From Pedobacter psychrotolerans (GTDB taxonomy: Bacteria; Bacteroidota; Bacteroidia; Sphingobacteriales; Sphingobacteriaceae): a DNA stretch of 64,000 bases. Position 1 is the first letter of the stretch, and the number at the start of each line of letters is the position of its first letter. The stretch spans positions 305,587-369,586 of the forward strand of contig NZ_SLWO01000002.1 in NCBI RefSeq assembly GCF_004340665.1. The letters are read 5' to 3'. Shown piece after piece: positions 59,889-64,000 of the stretch. The translations under genes and the position numbers were made by a program. The notes beneath the pieces are model-generated. The model had not been told where the DNA came from and searched no databases. It saw only the letters and a program-made list of their open reading frames with translations.

Positions 59889-61034
59889 CTATTTTGACTT
59901 GATGAATATGCCACATATCATCTGCGCATACCAGCGAGAAAGATAATCATTGGGGTGGTTTACATTATTGCCCGTCATATCCTGATAATTTTTTCTTTTT
60001 AGTAAGGCCCGGTGAACGCCAGTCATATCAGCAGTCACTACCTGTTTTCCTGATAATTTTTTCAACTCGTGAATATATTGTTCCTGAAGTCCATTCTGTG
60101 TTGCATCTGGATTGGCAAGCATGGGTGCAAGCAGTATAAATTCAGTTGCAGGACTCACCTCTAGCGTACGTGCTATGATTTGCCTGATATGCTTAAGGTA
60201 TTCATCCGGACTCACCTGGGATGCACCGTCATTCATTCCAAAACCAATAATAAGTAGATCTGGCTGTTGTGTTGCTGCCAATTTAACCACGTTTTCTGCA
60301 CCCCAGCTGGCCATTTTTCCGGCAACTGAGGGATTTGAATATATTATTTCACTCTGGAAGTGGCTGCCCAGTTTCCAGCGCACAAGTTCAGGCCAGGTTG
60401 GCATATAAGGTGCACCATTCATTAATCCGCTTGAATTGTAGCCTACTTCAATGCTATTACCAAAAAAGCAGATTTTCATCGGTAATCTTTTTTTGAGTTT
60501 AAGTCGCGTATTAGGAAGCGCATCTTTATTTACAGCAGGCACTGGCCCCAACCAATGCGCATTCCGCTGTCGCTTATAAGTCACGGCCAATTGTCTGGAC
60601 TGAAAATATAATCCTTCTTTAAAAAGGACGTATGAAGAATCTGCTTTACCAGTCATTGATAACCCGGCCTTCTTTTCTGTAAAAACCAGATCTGATCGAT
60701 TAAAGTAAGGCACCTTTGATCCAGGCAAGATCACTAGCTTACCCTTTTTCAATATCCAGTCTTTACCGTTTATATACTTTATACTATGATCAGTTGACCT
60801 TACAGCGGTAATTTCCATCGCAGGGAAAAGGAGTGTTGCAAAATTTTGTTCCCCATCACGAATAACCATTACTGTTTCGTCAACAATCTGTGTCGAACTC
60901 CAAAAGGGGTGCATATACGTTTCAAGATCAATAAAATCTTTATAACGCATGTCCAGGTCTTGCTGCTGTGAATAGGCAAGGCGAGCAAACAGCAAAAAGA
61001 GGGTAATTAATACAACGCCCTTATTGTAAATCAT
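59889..61034 (-). CDS. SGNH/GDSL-type esterase with N-terminal beta domain
   Basis: This 381-residue secreted protein (signal peptide about 1-22) consists of an N-terminal beta domain (about 25-175, unassigned) and a C-terminal SGNH domain. The nucleophile block reads FFGNSIEVGYN (Ser194), with Asn where GDSL proteins have Asp. The other blocks are SNPSVAGKMASWG, IIGFGMNDGAS (Asn) and NNVNHPNDYLSRWYAQ (His, Asp). Two-domain SGNH esterases with this order resemble CE2-type or carbohydrate acetylesterases of Bacteroidota. Acetyl removal from pectin is a reasonable but unproven role. It lies 30 bp after the GH78 gene upstream and should be in one operon with it. Confidence 0.85.
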   Translation of the reverse strand: MIYNKGVVLITLFLLFARLAYSQQQDLDMRYKDFIDLETYMHPFWSSTQIVDETVMVIRDGEQNFATLLFPAMEITAVRSTDHSIKYINGKDWILKKGKLVILPGSKVPYFNRSDLVFTEKKAGLSMTGKADSSYVLFKEGLYFQSRQLAVTYKRQRNAHWLGPVPAVNKDALPNTRLKLKKRLPMKICFFGNSIEVGYNSSGLMNGAPYMPTWPELVRWKLGSHFQSEIIYSNPSVAGKMASWGAENVVKLAATQQPDLLIIGFGMNDGASQVSPDEYLKHIRQIIARTLEVSPATEFILLAPMLANPDATQNGLQEQYIHELKKLSGKQVVTADMTGVHRALLKRKNYQDMTGNNVNHPNDYLSRWYAQMICGIFIKSK

Positions 61035-61064
61035 TTTTGATTTTTTAATTCGGATACTGACTAG

Positions 61065-63734
61065 TTATTTTAATTCAAATACATATCGGCCAGCACTTAT
61101 GTTAATGGTATTACTAATTTGCTTTCCATCTAAATAAACCTTTGTACCTCCGATAACCGGAATTTCGACACTGGCAGTTGAATTTGCGGGAATCACCACA
61201 TCATATTTCACCCCTTTAGTGGTTCGTTTCCATGAAGATAGAATAGCGCCATAAGGCCCGGTATGAGAGGCTTCAAAATGATTTAGACCTTTAACAAAGT
61301 GTGGTTTCAACAAAATATTCTTAAAACCAGGCTGTTTTTCATCAATCTTAATTCCACCAATTCCTTTAAAAAACCAGCCGCCTATTTCACCAAACATCAT
61401 GTGGTTATCAGAAATATCCCGGGTGGCCTGCATGTCCCAATTCTCATGTAATGTGGTGGCACCGTTAACAATCCACCAGCCCCATCCCGGATACGTGTCT
61501 TGTGATGCCAGCTGATAAGCAATATCACTATGACCATTATCACTTAATGCATTCAAAACTGCTTTTGCACCCAATACGCCAACATCAATGTGCATCCCAT
61601 CTGCTTTCACCCGTGCAGCCAGATTATCGGCTACCATTTGGCGCGATGCATCAGGTACAATATTCCATTGCAATGCCATTGATAATTCTGTTTGAACACC
61701 TTTGCCGTAAATGCCGGTAGCCGGATTAAAAAACTTTGCATTGATGGCATTTTTTATCTTTTCAGCCAGCGCACTGTATTGTAAATAGTCGTTTTGATGA
61801 CCAAAAAGTTTGGCTGCTTTTGCCAGAATATCGGCATCTACATAAAAATAAACAGAAGAAGTGTATTCTAAATCTGAAGTTGATTTAACCGGAACCCAGT
61901 CTCCTCTTCCAAATGTGGTAAGGTAGCCTTTGCTTGTGTCTTCTACGTAGTCGACATAACTTTTAATACTCTGGTAATTATCACCCAGCAGTTTACTATC
62001 GCCATAAAATAGGTAAATATTCCATGGTATAATGGCTATGGTACTGGTCCAGTCTGTTCCGTTTGCCGTTCCATAACCCCATCCACTTGTTGGAATGATA
62101 TCAGGTAAAACGCCGTTTGGTTGCTGTTCATCGCGGTGGTCACCCATCCATTTTTCATAAACGGTGATACCATCGAAATTGTATAGACCGGTTTCAACTG
62201 CAAAGTGTCCATCACCTGTCCAACCATTTTTTTCCCTTTGCGGACAATCAGTCGGAAAACCATAAAGATTTGATAAATAAGAATTATTAGTGGCCCACCA
62301 TAATTTATCCACCAGGCTATTGGATGAGGCTATTTTACCTACGGCAGGTACATCGCTATGCATAAAATAACCTACGAGGCTTTTTTCACTTAATACAATT
62401 GGCTTAGAACTCATCACCTCCACATATTGAAACCCCTTATAATTAAAAAGGGGCATAAACGTTTCTTCACCTTCCCCGTTCAGGATAAAAATATCTGTTT
62501 GAAAAGGATCTGATTGATCTTTGGGACGGTGATAAACATCAATATTAGATAAATCGGTATGGCCATTTGCATATAAACGCTCGGCATGTCTCAAACGGAT
62601 TACGGTACCTTTTTCACCCTTCACCTTTATTTTACTTACGCCTGCTATATTTCTACCTAAATTAAATACGTAAGTCGTATCGTTGAACTTGCGCATGGTT
62701 TTGACCGCAATTTCCTCAACATTTCTGATGGGGTGCATCACCTGCGAAACAATATTTTTTGATGGAGCAGCCCTTAAAGTAATGCCCCGCCATTTTGAAT
62801 CATCAAAATCTGCTGTATTCCAGCCTTTCTGTTCTAACCGGGCATCGTAATGTTCAGCAGTATAAATGCTGTTCGAAATAATCGGACTCAAACTTGTTTT
62901 CCAATCATCACCAGATTTGATTACGTCAACAGTGCCATCTGTGTAGGTAATTCTTAAATCGAGGCAGAAGGTGGGTCTGGCTCGCCATGGAGCCTTATCA
63001 AAATTCCAAACTGCTAATGATTGATGGTTATACCAACCATTACCTAACAGTACGCCTATGGCATTATTTCCTTGTTTTAGGTTGGAGGTTACATCATAGC
63101 TTACATACAGGTTTCTCCTGTCGAAACGGGTATACATGGGGTCCAGGCGATGATCGCCAACTTTTTTTCCATTGAGATAAAGTTCGTATAAACCTGCGGC
63201 AGCGATGTAGGCCCTTGCTGATTTGATTTGCTTCGCCGGACTAAAAACTTTTCTAAAATACGGAGCTGGCATGGTGTTCACATCATTCCGATCACTAATC
63301 CAGGTGCCTTTCCAGTTTTCCATGCCCATCATCCCCATCTCAAAGTTAGCCATTGTGGTTTGCAGAGGCTTTCCGTCCTTATCCCATAACGCCAATTGCC
63401 AGTAATATTTTGTAAATGGTCTCAGTGCTGCACCGTTATAAGTGATTAAGCTATTCGAGTTCAGAACCTTTCCCGAATCCCAAACTATGCCGGTTTTATT
63501 GATCAGCTGGATAGAATCAGTTCCTACTAAAATTCTATAAGCCTGCTGGAAAGCACCTTTTCTATTGTCTAACATCAGCCATGAAAGCCGCGGAGAAGCG
63601 TTATCAATCCCGATTGGGTTAATGAGATATTCACATTTTAAGGCTGAGGGTTGGGCGGCTACAGGGGATATGCCGAAGCGCATAAATAAAAAGAAGTTGG
63701 CAAATAGTAAAATTAGGCGAATGTGGGAATTCAT
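61065..63734 (-). CDS. GH78 alpha-L-rhamnosidase (second)
   Basis: This 889-residue secreted enzyme (signal peptide about 1-27) is a second family 78 rhamnosidase. It opens with LKCEYLINPIGIDNASPRLS (Fn-like domain), then jelly-roll domains (YFRKVFSPAKQIKSARAYIA, LYLNGKKVGDHRLDP, AEHYDARLEQKGW). The helical barrel has Asp496 and Glu501 in TDCPQREKNGWTGDGHF, the classical form of the motif. GATTLHENWDMQATRDISDN carries the probable second catalytic Glu. It differs clearly from the GH78 at 52611-55508 (TGDGHF versus LEQYHL) and is shorter by 76 residues. The two are probably different subtypes rather than duplicates. The 112-bp gap before the next gene should hold its promoter. The GDSL esterase gene follows 30 bp after its stop. 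Confidence 0.93.
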   Translation of the reverse strand: MNSHIRLILLFANFFLFMRFGISPVAAQPSALKCEYLINPIGIDNASPRLSWLMLDNRKGAFQQAYRILVGTDSIQLINKTGIVWDSGKVLNSNSLITYNGAALRPFTKYYWQLALWDKDGKPLQTTMANFEMGMMGMENWKGTWISDRNDVNTMPAPYFRKVFSPAKQIKSARAYIAAAGLYELYLNGKKVGDHRLDPMYTRFDRRNLYVSYDVTSNLKQGNNAIGVLLGNGWYNHQSLAVWNFDKAPWRARPTFCLDLRITYTDGTVDVIKSGDDWKTSLSPIISNSIYTAEHYDARLEQKGWNTADFDDSKWRGITLRAAPSKNIVSQVMHPIRNVEEIAVKTMRKFNDTTYVFNLGRNIAGVSKIKVKGEKGTVIRLRHAERLYANGHTDLSNIDVYHRPKDQSDPFQTDIFILNGEGEETFMPLFNYKGFQYVEVMSSKPIVLSEKSLVGYFMHSDVPAVGKIASSNSLVDKLWWATNNSYLSNLYGFPTDCPQREKNGWTGDGHFAVETGLYNFDGITVYEKWMGDHRDEQQPNGVLPDIIPTSGWGYGTANGTDWTSTIAIIPWNIYLFYGDSKLLGDNYQSIKSYVDYVEDTSKGYLTTFGRGDWVPVKSTSDLEYTSSVYFYVDADILAKAAKLFGHQNDYLQYSALAEKIKNAINAKFFNPATGIYGKGVQTELSMALQWNIVPDASRQMVADNLAARVKADGMHIDVGVLGAKAVLNALSDNGHSDIAYQLASQDTYPGWGWWIVNGATTLHENWDMQATRDISDNHMMFGEIGGWFFKGIGGIKIDEKQPGFKNILLKPHFVKGLNHFEASHTGPYGAILSSWKRTTKGVKYDVVIPANSTASVEIPVIGGTKVYLDGKQISNTINISAGRYVFELK

Positions 63735-63846
63735 ATATTATATTAATTGAAGAAATAATAGAGTTGATATTTATTACTAAGCCGAGCGCCCTCAAATATA
63801 GCGGAAGAGATGGCTAGCCAGATTTATATTGCGTGAATTTATGAAA

Positions 63847-64000
63847 CTATTTCTGTGATTTAGCGTATCTGTCTAAGCCGATAACTTTTTGCTTGTCCAG
63901 TATATTCAATCTGGTTTCCAAAGCAGTTTTCCTCAGCTCGCTTAATGCTTTACGACAGCGAACTGCCGCCTTTAAATTATTGTTCGTTAAAAATTTAATA
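63847..64000 (-). CDS. Histone H1-like (Hc1-type) small basic protein, C-terminal part
   Basis: The leftward frame entering at 64000 reads FLTNNNLKAAVRCRKALSEL, then RKTALETRLNILDKQK and a basic tail, ending with TAG at 63849-63847. About 50 residues are visible; the N-terminus is beyond the window. The 'N..AA.R.RKAL.EL.K.A.E.R' helix resembles the Hc1/histone H1-like proteins that are common in Bacteroidota (typically about 55-60 residues, DNA-binding). The spacing and Lys/Arg content fit, but the extra C-terminal tail (VIGLDRYAKSQK) is not standard. Confidence 0.55.
   Translation of the reverse strand, partial: IKFLTNNNLKAAVRCRKALSELRKTALETRLNILDKQKVIGLDRYAKSQK

Overview
The window comes from a low-GC Bacteroidota genome, most like Pedobacter or a related Sphingobacteriaceae genus. 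This is judged from three SusC/SusD pairs, a giant hybrid two-component regulator, two ECF sigma/FecR pairs, TAATG gene overlaps, lack of Shine-Dalgarno sites and abundant intergenic hairpin repeats. Assignment to genus is inference; there is no rRNA or tRNA here. Almost every gene product carries an export signal, so this is outer-membrane and periplasmic carbohydrate-use DNA.

Region 1 (1-29019) is a xylan utilisation locus. Leftward genes run from 17829 to 1: a sialate-O-acetylesterase-type acetylesterase, a CE6-like acetyl xylan esterase, a GH43, a double CE1 esterase with a CBM48-like linker, a GH95, two more GH43 enzymes, then SusC and a SusD cut by the window edge. A hybrid two-component regulator (18315-22484) sits in the middle. 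Rightward from it run a GH10 endo-xylanase, a GH3 beta-xylosidase with a PA14 insert, and a GH67 alpha-glucuronidase. Together they could bind, import, deacetylate, deferuloylate, debranch and depolymerise glucuronoarabinoxylan. A 174-bp remnant of what looks like a GH31 C-terminus lies between CE6 and GH43.

Region 2 (29252-39163, all leftward) reads ECF sigma factor, FecR anti-sigma factor, STN-containing SusC, SusD, a TlpA-like thioredoxin protein and an alpha/beta hydrolase. It has no glycosidase, and its ligand is unknown. A small Asn-rich secreted protein and a four-copy hairpin repeat array follow upstream (39490-40783).

Region 3 (40811-63734) is a pectin / rhamnogalacturonan-type locus: AraC regulator, GH29, GH28, SusD, STN-containing SusC, FecR, ECF sigma factor, two GH78 alpha-L-rhamnosidases and two SGNH/GDSL hydrolases (possible rhamnogalacturonan acetylesterases). 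Within it, 55.5-59.0 kb is a repeat-rich gap holding one alpha/beta hydrolase gene and a near-perfect 467-bp tandem triplication. Each triplicated unit carries a 24-bp-arm hairpin whose arms change in a compensatory way between copies.

The right edge has the C-terminal end of a small basic protein resembling histone H1-like (Hc1) proteins. I saw no CRISPR array, tRNA, rRNA, transposase, phage gene or replication origin.
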